Source: Bradyrhizobium algeriense (GTDB lineage Bacteria; Pseudomonadota; Alphaproteobacteria; Rhizobiales; Xanthobacteraceae). Taken from it: a stretch of 64,000 nucleotides of DNA. The position numbers were made by a program, and so were the translations under genes. Each line of letters opens with the position of its first letter. Position 1 is the stretch's first letter. Positions 41,467 to 50,356 of this stretch are shown piece by piece. The notes under the pieces were generated by a model. That model had not been told where the DNA came from. It was given only the letters and a program-made list of their open reading frames with translations, and searched no databases. The stretch is taken from the NCBI RefSeq assembly GCF_003062295.1, contig NZ_PYCN01000016.1, positions 1 to 64,000 on the forward strand, read 5' to 3'.

Positions 41467-42912
41467 TCAGGTTTCGATTTTCACGTACTCGAAATCGCCG
41501 GGCTTGTTGTCGATGCCGACCTTCGGCGGCGAGATCCAGTTGGCGTAGACGCCGACGTCGGTCACCGGCTTCATCAGCGAGGCGATGAAGTCGCCGTCCT
41601 GCGTCGAAGGCAACCATTCGCCCTTGCGTTGGTTCCAGGTGGCGTCGTCGATCAGGATGCCTTCCGGCGTGGCGTTGATATCTTTGAACTCGCCGATGTG
41701 GCGGTGGAACGCGACGTTCGGCAGCGTCAGCTTGTACTGATAGCCGGCGAGCGAAATGATCTTGTTCCAGCGCAGCATGCCCTTGACGCAATCCTGCGTG
41801 TAGTCGTCGCGCAAGCGCATGTTGAGCGCGGTCAGCGCCGGCTCGTCGACGCGCTTGATCACGCCGTCGACCAGCTTGAGCACCGGATAGGTGGCGTTCT
41901 TGAGCTGATGGTCGTCGTCGATCTGGGTTTCCTTGTAGCGGCCCTTGATGCCGGCGTTGAAGGCATTCGCCGCGTTGGTCGAGACTTCCGAGCCGAACAG
42001 ATCAAGCGACAGCGAATAATGCAGATGCAGCTTCTTCTGGATGGTCGGCAGGTCGATCACCCCCAAGGCACGCACCTTGGCGATATCGGTGGGATCGGTG
42101 ATGCCGGCCTCCCTCATCGCCTCGCAGGTGCGCTGCACGACGCGGCTGATGCCGGTCTCGCCGACGAACATGTGATGCGCCTCTTCGGTCAGCATGAAGC
42201 GGCAGGTGCGCGACAGCGGATCGAAGCCGGACTGCGCCAGCGAGTGCAACTGCATCTTGCCGTCGCGGTCGGTGAAATAGGTGAACATGAAGAACGACAG
42301 CCAGTCCGGCGTCGCCTCGTTGAAGGCGCCGAGCATGCGCGGGCTATCCGCATCGCCGGAGCGGCGGCGCAACAAATCGTCTGCCTCCTCGCGGCCGTCG
42401 CGGCCGAAATATTTCTGCAAGAGATAGACCATCGCCCAGAGATGGCGGCCTTCCTCAACATTGACCTGGAACAAATTGCGCAAATCATAGAGCGAGGGCG
42501 CGGTCTTGCCGAGATGGCGCTGCTGCTCGACAGAGGCAGGCTCGGTGTCACCCTGGATCACGATCAGGCGGCGCAGCGTAGCGCGGTGTTCGCCGGGGAC
42601 TTCCTGCCAGGCCGGCTTGCCGTAGTTCTCGCCGAAGGGAATGACGCGGTTCTCTTCCTGCGGTGCCAGCAAAATGCCCCAGCGATATTCCGGCATCTTG
42701 ACGTAGTCGAACTTGGCCCAGCCGCGCGGATCGACGGAGTAAGCGGTGCGCAGGTACACCAGCGACTGCTGGAAACCTTCCGGCCCCATGTCGCCCCACC
42801 AGTCCATGTAACCGGGATGCCAGCCCTCCAGGGCTTTCAGCACCTGGCGGTCTTCACTGAGATTCACGTTGTTGGGGATCTTGGTCGAATAGTCGACGTT
42901 CATGAAGTTCAT
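41467..42912 (-). CDS. boxB: Benzoyl-CoA 2,3-epoxidase subunit BoxB
   Basis: Di-iron oxygenase that epoxidises benzoyl-CoA, the first ring attack of the aerobic box pathway. The 481-residue protein has the two di-iron motifs NVEEGRHLW (about 170) and TEEAHHMF (about 235), as in the family. The ATG at 42912 has AAGGAG upstream; a second Met lies three codons later. It needs BoxA as reductase, and no boxA is seen in the window. Follows boxC after a long palindrome. Confidence 0.93.
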   Translation of the reverse strand: MNFMNVDYSTKIPNNVNLSEDRQVLKALEGWHPGYMDWWGDMGPEGFQQSLVYLRTAYSVDPRGWAKFDYVKMPEYRWGILLAPQEENRVIPFGENYGKPAWQEVPGEHRATLRRLIVIQGDTEPASVEQQRHLGKTAPSLYDLRNLFQVNVEEGRHLWAMVYLLQKYFGRDGREEADDLLRRRSGDADSPRMLGAFNEATPDWLSFFMFTYFTDRDGKMQLHSLAQSGFDPLSRTCRFMLTEEAHHMFVGETGISRVVQRTCEAMREAGITDPTDIAKVRALGVIDLPTIQKKLHLHYSLSLDLFGSEVSTNAANAFNAGIKGRYKETQIDDDHQLKNATYPVLKLVDGVIKRVDEPALTALNMRLRDDYTQDCVKGMLRWNKIISLAGYQYKLTLPNVAFHRHIGEFKDINATPEGILIDDATWNQRKGEWLPSTQDGDFIASLMKPVTDVGVYANWISPPKVGIDNKPGDFEYVKIET

Positions 42913-42938
42913 GGCCGTGCTCCTTTGTGCACATGTGC

Positions 42939-43027
42939 CGTCATGCCCGGCCATGTGCCGGGCATCCACGTCTTTTCTTGCTGATGAAAAGAAGACGTGG
43001 ATGGCCGGGACGAGCCCGGCCATGACG
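42939..43027. repeat. Palindromic repeat between boxC and boxB (CGTCATGCCCGGC arms)
   Basis: Outer arms CGTCATGCCCGGC and GCCCGGCCATGACG, inner arms CATCCACGTCTTTTC and GAAAAGAAGACGTGGATG with a small bulge. In boxC-boxB mRNA it would fold into a stem of about 35 bp and could stabilise the boxC part or reduce read-through into boxB. Confidence 0.85.
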
Positions 43028-43040
43028 CACCAATACCTGT

Positions 43041-44729
43041 CTAAACCCGCGTCATATCGAATTGCGCCTTCTGGCCGGTGCCGTAGCGGCGCAGCGCGCC
43101 GTCTTCGCCGACCGCGTTGGGGCGCTGGAAGATCCAGTTCTGCCACGCCGTGAGGCGCGAGAAGATTTTCGATTCCATGGTCTCGGGGCCGACGAAGCGC
43201 AAATTCGCTTCCATGCCGGTGAGACCGTCGGGCGAGAAGGAAGTGCGTTCTTCCAGGAACACCCGCACCTCGTCGTCCCAATCGATGTCGTCGAGCGCGA
43301 AGGTGACGAGGCCGAGTTCTTCGGCGCCCTCCGCATCGAGTGTCGTGCCGATGGTGGCTTCCGCGTGCTCCAGATCGGACGGATCGGCCTGGAAGCGCGA
43401 TTGCAGCCGGGTCAGGCCGTGGCACATCGGATAGGGGCCGAAATTCATCGCGGTGAGCTGGATCGCCGGGGGCTGGCGGTTGTCGCCCTGCCGCGAGCCG
43501 ATCAGCATGTAGGAGCGGTCGGCGGCGAACACGAGTTCGGCGAGCGTGCCCGCGAAGCAGGAGCCGGGCTCCACCAGCGTCACCAGCGTGCGCGAGGTGA
43601 CGTCGATGCGCTTCAACACCCGCTTCCAGTAGTGCCTCATCTCGTTGACCAGCCAGTGCGCCTTGTTGGCTTCGAGGAAGGTGTCGCAGGCCACCACATT
43701 GGCGGCATCGCCGTGCGACTTGAACACCAGCATCGCGATTTCGAGTTCGTTGATGCGCAAGTGAAGGATCGCATCATCGAGCTCGCGCGCCACCTGCAGC
43801 GGCCAGAACGACGCGCCTTGCGCGATCAGGCCGTCGATGTCGGACGGCGGGGCGGACTCCGGAGCCTGGATCGAGATAGTGGCAATCCGCGCCGCGCGGT
43901 CGATATCGACATTGACAAAACCGTAGCGGATGCCGCTGTCGTCGATGGTACGGTTGAGCGGCGAAAGCGCGATGCCCTTGCCGTTGCCGTTGCGCTTCGA
44001 GGCGGCGGCAAATTCTTTGGCGCGATCGGCGACCTTGCCTTCGAGCTTGCTGTTGGGCACGATCTCGTCGACCAGCCGCCATGCGACGGCGCGCTTGCCC
44101 TTGATGCCTTCCTCGATGGTGCAGAAGAAATCGGCATGGTCGCGCCGCACCTTGCGCTTGTCGACGACGCGCGTCAGGCCGCCGGTGCCCGGCAGCACCG
44201 CGAGCAGCGGCACTTCCGGCAGCGACACGGCGGCGGCGCCGTCATCAGCCAGCATGATGTGATCGGTCGCCAGCGCCAGTTCGTAGCCGCCGCCGGCCGC
44301 GGTGCCGTTGACGACGGTGATGAAGCGCTGTCCGGAATTTTCCGATGAATCTTCCAGGCCGTTACGGGTCTCGTTGGTGAATTTGCAGAAGTTGACCTTG
44401 TGGGCGTGGGTGGCGCCCGCCAGCATGCGGATATTGGCGCCGGCGCAGAACACGCGGTTCTTGGCCGATCGCATCACCACCGCCTTCACTTCGGGATGCT
44501 CGAAGCGCAGCCGCTGCACGGCATCGGCGAGTTCGATGTCGACGCCGAGATCGTAGGAGTTCAGCTTGAGCTGATAGCCCTCGAACAGGCCGCCATTCTC
44601 GTCGACGTCCATGGTCAGCGTTGCCACGTCGCCTTCCACGCCCAGCTTCCAGTGCCGGTAGCGCTGCGGATCGGTTTGAAAATCGATGTATTTCGCGCCG
44701 CCTGCGAGGACGCGATCATCACCGGCCAT
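43041..44729 (-). CDS. boxC: 2,3-epoxybenzoyl-CoA dihydrolase BoxC
   Basis: Crotonase-superfamily enzyme that opens the epoxide ring of 2,3-epoxybenzoyl-CoA with two waters. The 562 residues are typical for BoxC. Oxyanion-hole regions are visible in VFCAGANIRMLAGATHAHKV and NGTAAGGGYELALATDHI. The ATG at 44729 has GAGGGTGG upstream. First of the boxC-boxB-hypothetical gene set; a BoxR-type operator and a tandem 18-bp repeat lie upstream. Confidence 0.95.
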   Translation of the reverse strand: MAGDDRVLAGGAKYIDFQTDPQRYRHWKLGVEGDVATLTMDVDENGGLFEGYQLKLNSYDLGVDIELADAVQRLRFEHPEVKAVVMRSAKNRVFCAGANIRMLAGATHAHKVNFCKFTNETRNGLEDSSENSGQRFITVVNGTAAGGGYELALATDHIMLADDGAAAVSLPEVPLLAVLPGTGGLTRVVDKRKVRRDHADFFCTIEEGIKGKRAVAWRLVDEIVPNSKLEGKVADRAKEFAAASKRNGNGKGIALSPLNRTIDDSGIRYGFVNVDIDRAARIATISIQAPESAPPSDIDGLIAQGASFWPLQVARELDDAILHLRINELEIAMLVFKSHGDAANVVACDTFLEANKAHWLVNEMRHYWKRVLKRIDVTSRTLVTLVEPGSCFAGTLAELVFAADRSYMLIGSRQGDNRQPPAIQLTAMNFGPYPMCHGLTRLQSRFQADPSDLEHAEATIGTTLDAEGAEELGLVTFALDDIDWDDEVRVFLEERTSFSPDGLTGMEANLRFVGPETMESKIFSRLTAWQNWIFQRPNAVGEDGALRRYGTGQKAQFDMTRV

Positions 44730-44741
44730 GAGCCACCCTCT

Positions 44742-44777
44742 GTCGTTTTCTCGAGCTTGGTCGTTTTCTCAAGCTTT
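44742..44777. repeat. Tandem 18-bp direct repeat in the boxC leader
   Basis: GTCGTTTTCTCGAGCTTG is followed directly by GTCGTTTTCTCAAGCTTT, i.e. two head-to-tail copies differing at two positions, 13-48 nt upstream of the boxC ATG. It looks like a recent duplication in the 5' leader. Confidence 0.8.
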
Positions 44778-44792
44778 GCTTGGTTCGTTAGA

Positions 44793-44806
44793 TGCACAAT
44801 AGTGCA
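44793..44806. promoter_or_regulatory. Likely BoxR operator upstream of boxC
   Basis: TGCA-CAATAG-TGCA: two TGCA units separated by 6 nt, the arrangement I recall for BoxR operators; it is also an inverted repeat (TGCAC-N4-GTGCA). It lies 64-77 nt before boxC. A weaker TGCA-TTTTGT-TTCA lies at 44843-44856. Confidence 0.7.
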
Positions 44807-44853
44807 TGTTTTCGAGCAAGTCTAGCTTAAAACGTCGGAACATGCATTTTGTT

Positions 44854-45372
44854 TCATGTTCGGCCAGCAGCCGCGAATGCCACCCCATCGGCCTTGGTGA
44901 GCATCGGCTGGGCCAGTTTGGCCTTGATCAGCGCCGCCAGCGCCGCGACCGGAAAACTGTCGGCAAACCCGTCGCCGCCGGCGCCGCGCGCGCCCAAAGC
45001 CTCGAGCTCGCCAAGCGCCTCCCCCAGCAACCGTGCCGCGACGTGCGCCTTCTGCATGCGCAGCCGCAAATTCGCGGTCGCGATCAGGATGCAGGCGCGC
45101 AACAGAATCCGCTCGCGGCCGCCCTGCGGCGCCGCCGCCCACACCGCCTCCAGGATCTCCTGCGCCTCCCAGAAGTAGCCGTGGTCGTTGAGCATGAGGC
45201 CGTAGCGCAGCGCCGGATGGCGCGCCGGCACATAGCCGCCGAAGCGCGGCGGCACCAGAGCTGTGATCTGCGCCAGCGTTTCGTAATCGGCGCTGGATTT
45301 CTCGGGCTCGCCGGGCACATAGGCCCATCGTGGCAGCGGCAGATTGCCCGTGGCTGGCGGCGGCGTGGTCAT
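44854..45372 (-). CDS. DUF309 domain protein
   Basis: A 172-residue protein recognised as DUF309 by RYGLMLNDHGYFWEAQEILE and the following helical EAVWAAAPQGGRERILLRAC. The family is uncharacterised; the HxxxxWExHExxE-like helix suggests a metal or ligand site. It lies between boxC and an alpha/beta hydrolase in the box cluster, on the same strand. Confidence 0.8.
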   Translation of the reverse strand: MTTPPPATGNLPLPRWAYVPGEPEKSSADYETLAQITALVPPRFGGYVPARHPALRYGLMLNDHGYFWEAQEILEAVWAAAPQGGRERILLRACILIATANLRLRMQKAHVAARLLGEALGELEALGARGAGGDGFADSFPVAALAALIKAKLAQPMLTKADGVAFAAAGRT

Positions 45373-45402
45373 CGGGGCGCGGCCCCGGAAAAAACAAAAG
45401 CG

Positions 45403-46221
45403 TTACGCGGCCCGTCCCTGCGGGCCGTCATCGACGTGCAACACCGCGTTTGCGAATTCCGAAATCGCATCGAGCGTCGCCCCCGGGGCTTCACGATGCG
45501 GCTGATGTCCCGCTCCCGCGATGACAGTCACATCGACCGGACAGTAGCACTCTTCCTGCGCGATCTCGACCTGGCGCATGGTTCCATACTGGTCGTCCAC
45601 ACCCTGCAGGATCGCCACCGGGACGCGGATATAGGCGAGGTATTCCGAAATGTCCCAGTTGCGGAAATCCGGATCGAGCCAGGCGCCGTTCCAGCCATAG
45701 AACGCGTTGTCGACATCCCTGTGCCAGCGCGAAAGCTTCGCCTTCAGGTTCGTGGTCTCGTAGGCGTTCCGGATCTGCGCAATCGAGGCGACGGAAATAT
45801 CCTCGACGATGAAATGCGGAGCGATCAGCGCGAGGCCTTCAACGCGGTGATCCTGACGCGAGCCCGCATAGATCGTCGCGATCGAGGCGCCGTCGGAATG
45901 GCCGAGCAGGAGGCCGCGGCGGAAGCCGATCTTGTCGAGCAGCTTTGGCAGCACGTCGAGCGCTTCGACATGCATGTAGTCGAGCGGCCGCGGCAGTTTC
46001 ACCGGTGTCGATCCGCCGTAGCCCGCGCGTGAATACACGAACACGCCCGCGCCGGTCGCGGCCTGAATCTTTTCGGGAAAGTCGCCCCACAGCCCGGCCG
46101 ATCCGAGCCCCTCATGCAGCACCACGATGGTCGGCGCGGCCTCGGGCGACAGGCCGATCATGCGGTATTCGAGATGGGAGGCGCCGACGGTGAGGAAGCC
46201 GGAGGGGGTTAGGGTTGTCAT
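45403..46221 (-). CDS. Alpha/beta hydrolase of the box cluster
   Basis: A 272-residue alpha/beta hydrolase: oxyanion/HG-type IVVLHEGLGSAGLW, nucleophile elbow LLLGHSDGASIA, a likely Asp in LQGVDDQYG and the catalytic His in AGAGHQPHREAP. Probably a thioesterase or ester/lactone hydrolase for ring-cleavage intermediates or rescue of CoA (inference from location). The ATG at 46221 fits the domain start better than 46257. Confidence 0.83.
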   Translation of the reverse strand: MTTLTPSGFLTVGASHLEYRMIGLSPEAAPTIVVLHEGLGSAGLWGDFPEKIQAATGAGVFVYSRAGYGGSTPVKLPRPLDYMHVEALDVLPKLLDKIGFRRGLLLGHSDGASIATIYAGSRQDHRVEGLALIAPHFIVEDISVASIAQIRNAYETTNLKAKLSRWHRDVDNAFYGWNGAWLDPDFRNWDISEYLAYIRVPVAILQGVDDQYGTMRQVEIAQEECYCPVDVTVIAGAGHQPHREAPGATLDAISEFANAVLHVDDGPQGRAA

Positions 46222-46268
46222 GTCGTAAGCTTTCCGAAAGTGATCCAGACGTCGCACTCCTTGCTCCC

Positions 46269-46387
46269 GTCGTCCCTGCGAACGCAGGGACCCATACGCC
46301 GCGGCCTATCCATTGACGCGTGATGCGCGAGACCTTTGGTCACAACGAAGGCCGGTGGTTATGGGTCCCTGCGTTCGCAGGGACGAC
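46269..46387. repeat. Interspersed repeat, second GTCGTCCCTGCGAACGCAGGGACCCAT copy
   Basis: Same inverted pair of hairpins as at 18179-18297, with TATGGGTCCCTGCGTTCGCAGGGACGAC near the right end split as two inner arms. It lies between the benzoate-CoA ligase and hydrolase genes. Confidence 0.9.
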
Positions 46388-46397
46388 GAGAGAGAGG

Positions 46398-47936
46398 TTA
46401 CGATGCGCCATCCCGCAACTTGAATCGTTGAATCTTCCCCGTCGCGGTCTTCGGCAAGGAGTCCACCACGTCGATCCAGCGCGGATATTTCCACGGGCCG
46501 ATCTTCTGCTTGACGTGCTCTTTCAACGCCTCATGCAGATCATCGGTCTTGGCGTCGGCGCGCAGCACGACAAAGGCCTTCGGCTTCAACAACCCTTCCG
46601 GGTCGGCCTCGGGCACGACGGCGGCCTCGAGCACGGCCGGGTGGGTGATCAGCGCGCTCTCGACCTCGAACGGCGAGACCCAGATGCCGGAAACCTTGAA
46701 CATGTCGTCGGAACGGCCGCAGAAGGTGTAACGGCCGTCGGCGTCGCGGATATATTTGTCGCCGGTGCGGGTCCAGCGGCCTTCGAAGGTCGAACGGCTC
46801 TTGGCGCGCTGGTTCCAGTAGCCCTCGCCGGCCGAGGGCGCATCGACCAGCAACTCGCCGACCTCGCCGTCGGGTACGTCAGCCCCTGCCTCATTGACCA
46901 GCCGCACCTTGTAGCCCGGCACCGGGCGGCCGGAGCAGCCGTATTTGATGTCGCCGGGCGCGTTGGAAAGGAAGATGTGCAGCAATTCGGTCGAACCGAC
47001 ACCGTCGAGAATGTCGACGCCGAAGCGCGCCTTCCAGGCGTTGCCGACGGACTCCGGCAGCGCCTCGCCGGCGGAGGTGCAGATGCGAAGCCGGTTGCCG
47101 GCGCGGGCATCCTTCATCGTCTCGTCGTTGAGCATCGCGGCAAACAGTGTCGGCACGCCATAGAAGATGCTGGGGTTATACTTGTTCAGCAGCGCGAACA
47201 TCGTGGCCGGCGTCGGGCGCTCGGTATTCAGGACGGTGGAAGCGCCGACCGACATCGGAAACGTCAGCGCATTGCCGAGGCCATAGGCGAAGAACAGCTT
47301 TGCCGCCGAGAGACAGACATCGTTCTCGCGAATGCCGAGCACCTGTCTGGCGTAGGTATCCACCGTCGCAGCGAGATTGGAATGCAGATGGCGCACGCCT
47401 TTGGGCATGCCGGTCGAGCCGGACGAATAGAGCCAGAACGCAGGCTCGTCGGGATGCGTCGCGGCGGTCGCGAATGTATCGCTCTCGCGCGCCAGCTCGT
47501 CGGAGAGTTTCTTGTGACCGAGCGCGTCCTTGCCCGACACGACGACGTGCTCGAGATCCGGCAACCGCGCGACGACGTCCTTGACGACGGGATACAACGC
47601 CTCGGAAACGAACAGCACGCGCGCGCGGCAATCCGCCAGCACATAGGCATATTGATCCGAGGTCAGCAGCGTGTTGAGCGGCACTGGCACGATGCCGGCG
47701 CGGATCGCGCCGAGGAACACGGACGGAAAATCCACCGTGTCGAGCATGATCATCGCCACGCGCTCTTCGCGGCGGACGCCGAGGCGGCGCAGCATGTTGG
47801 CCACCCGGCGGCTTTGCCGCTGCAGGTCGCCATAGGTGAGCTCGGAGACGGTATCGGTAAAGGCGAGCTTGGCCCCGCGGCCCTCGTCGATATTGCGATC
47901 GAGCAGCCAGGTCACCGCATTGTACGAACCGGACAT
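46398..47936 (-). CDS. bclA: Benzoate-CoA ligase
   Basis: ANL-superfamily adenylate-forming ligase, 512 residues, that activates benzoate to benzoyl-CoA, entry to the box route. ATP loop YSSGSTGMPKGV, aromatic-acid motif SAAKLFFAYGLGNALTFPMS, the A8 hinge YTFCGRSDDMFKVSGIWVSP and the catalytic Lys in PKTATGKIQRFKL. The start is placed at 47936 (MSGSY); an ATG at 47945 is also possible. Divergent from boxR. Confidence 0.92.
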   Translation of the reverse strand: MSGSYNAVTWLLDRNIDEGRGAKLAFTDTVSELTYGDLQRQSRRVANMLRRLGVRREERVAMIMLDTVDFPSVFLGAIRAGIVPVPLNTLLTSDQYAYVLADCRARVLFVSEALYPVVKDVVARLPDLEHVVVSGKDALGHKKLSDELARESDTFATAATHPDEPAFWLYSSGSTGMPKGVRHLHSNLAATVDTYARQVLGIRENDVCLSAAKLFFAYGLGNALTFPMSVGASTVLNTERPTPATMFALLNKYNPSIFYGVPTLFAAMLNDETMKDARAGNRLRICTSAGEALPESVGNAWKARFGVDILDGVGSTELLHIFLSNAPGDIKYGCSGRPVPGYKVRLVNEAGADVPDGEVGELLVDAPSAGEGYWNQRAKSRSTFEGRWTRTGDKYIRDADGRYTFCGRSDDMFKVSGIWVSPFEVESALITHPAVLEAAVVPEADPEGLLKPKAFVVLRADAKTDDLHEALKEHVKQKIGPWKYPRWIDVVDSLPKTATGKIQRFKLRDGAS

Positions 47937-48070
47937 GCCGCCCACGACGCTTCTCCCCGCGTTTTAAGAATTATAATTCATACAAAGACACCGGCTGCGC
48001 TTGCTGTCAATCCTCATCGGCACTATGTTTCCGAAATCCGTTCACCAGCAGGTAAAGCCGAACGAGGGAA

Positions 48071-48976
48071 ATGACCGAGGCCAGCGACCCCGAAACCGGC
48101 TTTCTCGAGCAGCTCGGCCAGCGTGTGCGCACCATGCGGGCGCTACGCGGCATGTCGCGAAAAGTGCTCGCCAAGGTGTCGGGAATTTCCGAGCGCTATA
48201 TCGCGCAGCTCGAAAGCGGCAAGGGTAATGTCTCGATCGTGCTGCTGCGGCGCGTGTCGAACGCGATGGGCGCGCATCTCGAAGACCTCATCCCCGCAAC
48301 CGAGCCGGCGCCCGACTGGGCCATCATCCGCGACCTCCTACGCAAGGCGACGCCCGCCCAGATCGCGCAGGCCAAGGACGCGCTCGCCGGCGGCGGCATA
48401 TCGGCACAGCGGCGGATCTCGTTCGCCGGCATCGCCCTGATCGGCCTGCGCGGCGCCGGCAAATCCACCCTCGGCAGGATGCTGGCGAAGAAGATCGGCT
48501 GGAAGTTCGTCGAACTGAACAAGGAGGTCGAGGCGCAGAACGGATTATCCGTCGCCGAGATCATCGCGCTCTACGGCCAGGAAGGCTTTCGCCGCATGGA
48601 GCAGGCAGCGCTGACGCAGCTATTGGCGCGGAAAGAGTTGATGGTGCTGGCGACCGGCGGCGGCATCGTCTCCGAGCCGTTGACGTTCGACCTGATCCTG
48701 TCGTCGTTCTACACCATCTGGCTCAAGGCCGAGCCGGAAGAACACATGGCCCGCGTCCGCGGCCAGGGCGATCTGCGCCCGATGGCAGATGATCGCTCCG
48801 CGATGGCGGAGCTGCGCAACATCCTGGTCAGCCGCGAGCCGCTCTACGCCCGCGCCTCCGCCGTGGTCGACACCGCGGGGCTTTCGGTCGATGCGGCAGC
48901 GGCGCGGCTGAGCGATGCGGTAGCGCCGGTGCTGCACGACAAGCACGCGTTCGGCCTGCACAGCGCGGCGTCCTGA
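48071..48976 (+). CDS. boxR: BoxR: helix-turn-helix/shikimate-kinase-like benzoyl-CoA-responsive regulator
   Basis: A 301-residue fusion. Residues 15-80 form an XRE-type helix-turn-helix (RTMRALRGMSRKVLAKVSGI, YIAQLESGKGN). From about 120 a shikimate-kinase-like domain with Walker A GLRGAGKSTLGRML follows. In BoxR/BzdR regulators this domain binds benzoyl-CoA and releases repression of the box genes. Divergent from bclA, with an AT-rich palindrome (GAATTATAATTC) in the 134-bp intergenic region. Confidence 0.9.
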   Translation: MTEASDPETGFLEQLGQRVRTMRALRGMSRKVLAKVSGISERYIAQLESGKGNVSIVLLRRVSNAMGAHLEDLIPATEPAPDWAIIRDLLRKATPAQIAQAKDALAGGGISAQRRISFAGIALIGLRGAGKSTLGRMLAKKIGWKFVELNKEVEAQNGLSVAEIIALYGQEGFRRMEQAALTQLLARKELMVLATGGGIVSEPLTFDLILSSFYTIWLKAEPEEHMARVRGQGDLRPMADDRSAMAELRNILVSREPLYARASAVVDTAGLSVDAAAARLSDAVAPVLHDKHAFGLHSAAS

Positions 48977-49116
48977 TCTCCCTGCAATAACACTACCGCC
49001 TGTCGGGGCGGGCTCGGCTCGTAACCGCGTGACCGCGGTTAACCACGGCAGGAGTTTCGTGCAGCAACACACCTTTGAATTGTGTTACCAATCCGTTAAT
49101 CGAATGGAGAGGAACC

Positions 49117-49476
49117 ATGCTCGAGCGCCGTCAACTATCCAGAAAGCGCGTCTATTACGGCGGCCTCGTTACCTTCAACGGCCGCAATTCGACGATCGCC
49201 TGCGCCGTGCGCAACTTCAGCATGTTTGGCGCGAAGATCGAATTTGAGGGCGCGGGCCTCGTCCCCGACGAGGTGGACTTCGAAATCGAGCGCAAGGCAA
49301 TCTCGTGTACGGCGCGCATGGTCTGGCGCAGCCGCGATGCGGCGGGCCTGGTGTTCGCCAATGTGCACGAGGACAGTGGCGTCGTTCCGCTACACTGGGC
49401 GCGCAAGCTGCGCGCCAGCGAGCGGGCCAACAGGCGGCTCCAGTCCCGCCTCGATCAGCTCCTTTCCGAATACTGA
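49117..49476 (+). CDS. PilZ domain protein
   Basis: A 119-residue single PilZ domain: ERRQLSRKRVYYGGLVTF at the N-terminus with Arg residues placed as in c-di-GMP RxxxR motifs, then ACAVRNFSMFGAKIEFEG (D/NxSxxG-like) and TARMVWRSRDAAGLVF. Likely a c-di-GMP effector, though the motifs are slightly off consensus. The start has GGAGAGGAA upstream. Confidence 0.82.
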   Translation: MLERRQLSRKRVYYGGLVTFNGRNSTIACAVRNFSMFGAKIEFEGAGLVPDEVDFEIERKAISCTARMVWRSRDAAGLVFANVHEDSGVVPLHWARKLRASERANRRLQSRLDQLLSEY

Positions 49477-49501
49477 GTGCGGCCATGTCCGGTCGAACCG
49501 C

Positions 49502-49729
49502 ATGAGCACGGTTGAAGGCGAAGACGCCCTCCTTGCTGTCGCCAAACCGCCGAAAGTCCGGCGGCGCCGGCTGCGTTCGATATTGCTGGTGTTGATGGCG
49601 CAGTACACGATCGTCGCGATGATCGTCGGCCTGTCGGTCGCCGGCATCCTTCGCTATGTCGTGACCCCGCAGATCGTCGCCAAGTTCGAAGCGATCGAAG
49701 CCGCACTCAAGCGCTTGCCCTCTCCATAA
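49502..49729 (+). CDS. Small single-span membrane protein
   Basis: A 75-residue protein: a basic patch KPPKVRRRRLRS, then one span (ILLVLMAQYTIVAMIVGLSV), then a helical tail ending ALKRLPSP. It lies 25 nt after the PilZ gene, so it may be cotranscribed. No family recognised. Confidence 0.55.
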   Translation: MSTVEGEDALLAVAKPPKVRRRRLRSILLVLMAQYTIVAMIVGLSVAGILRYVVTPQIVAKFEAIEAALKRLPSP

Positions 49730-49813
49730 GGCGCCTGGACCGCCCAAGAATTGTTTCATGGCGCCGTAACTACCGGTTCCCGCGGACCAGACTTTTCGCG
49801 ATACTGATGGCGC

Positions 49814-50356
49814 ATGAAACTGCTTTTTCACCATGGGGCGCCCGCGGTCGGCAAGCTGACAGTTGCAAAGGCGCTGCTCCGGATTGTGCCGGGACGGCTG
49901 ATGGACAATCACGCCGCCATCGATCTGGCGCTTACGATCTTCGACTTCGGCGCGCCCGGCTTCTGGGAGCTTGTCCATGACGTCAGATGTTCGGCGCTTG
50001 ATGCTGCCGCCGAACATCGCGTGCCGCTGCTGGTCACAACCTTCTGCTATGCCGAACCTGACGACCGTGTGCAATTCGGGCAGTTCGAGGAGATCGTGCA
50101 ACGGCGCGGCGCAAAATTGCTTCCGGTCTTCCTGCACTGCTCGCGCGAAGAAGCCTTGCGCAGGGTCGGCAATCCCGACCGCGTGACGCGGCGCAAGATA
50201 AGTTCAGGGGAGCACCTGATCCGGGAGCTCGACAACTACGACCTCACCGCCGTGCCGCGGCCCGATTGCCTCAAGCTGGATACGGAGGCGGTCCCGGCGG
50301 AATTGACCGCACACTACATCGCCAGCCATTTCGGGCTCACACCAGCATCGACTTGA
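49814..50356 (+). CDS. P-loop nucleoside/shikimate-kinase-like protein
   Basis: A 180-residue protein with a Walker-A-like start LLFHHGAPAVGKLTVAKAL and a later VFLHCSREEALRR that resembles the AAA_33 or zeta-toxin/kinase group. It may phosphorylate a small molecule. It is convergent with the IclR gene, overlapping at the stops by 20 bp. No exact function. Confidence 0.7.
   Translation: MKLLFHHGAPAVGKLTVAKALLRIVPGRLMDNHAAIDLALTIFDFGAPGFWELVHDVRCSALDAAAEHRVPLLVTTFCYAEPDDRVQFGQFEEIVQRRGAKLLPVFLHCSREEALRRVGNPDRVTRRKISSGEHLIRELDNYDLTAVPRPDCLKLDTEAVPAELTAHYIASHFGLTPAST

Noticed and set aside
46320..48074. 584-codon frame opposite the benzoate-CoA ligase
   Set aside because: Covers a well-recognised ligase on the other strand and the repeat beside it; a shadow frame.
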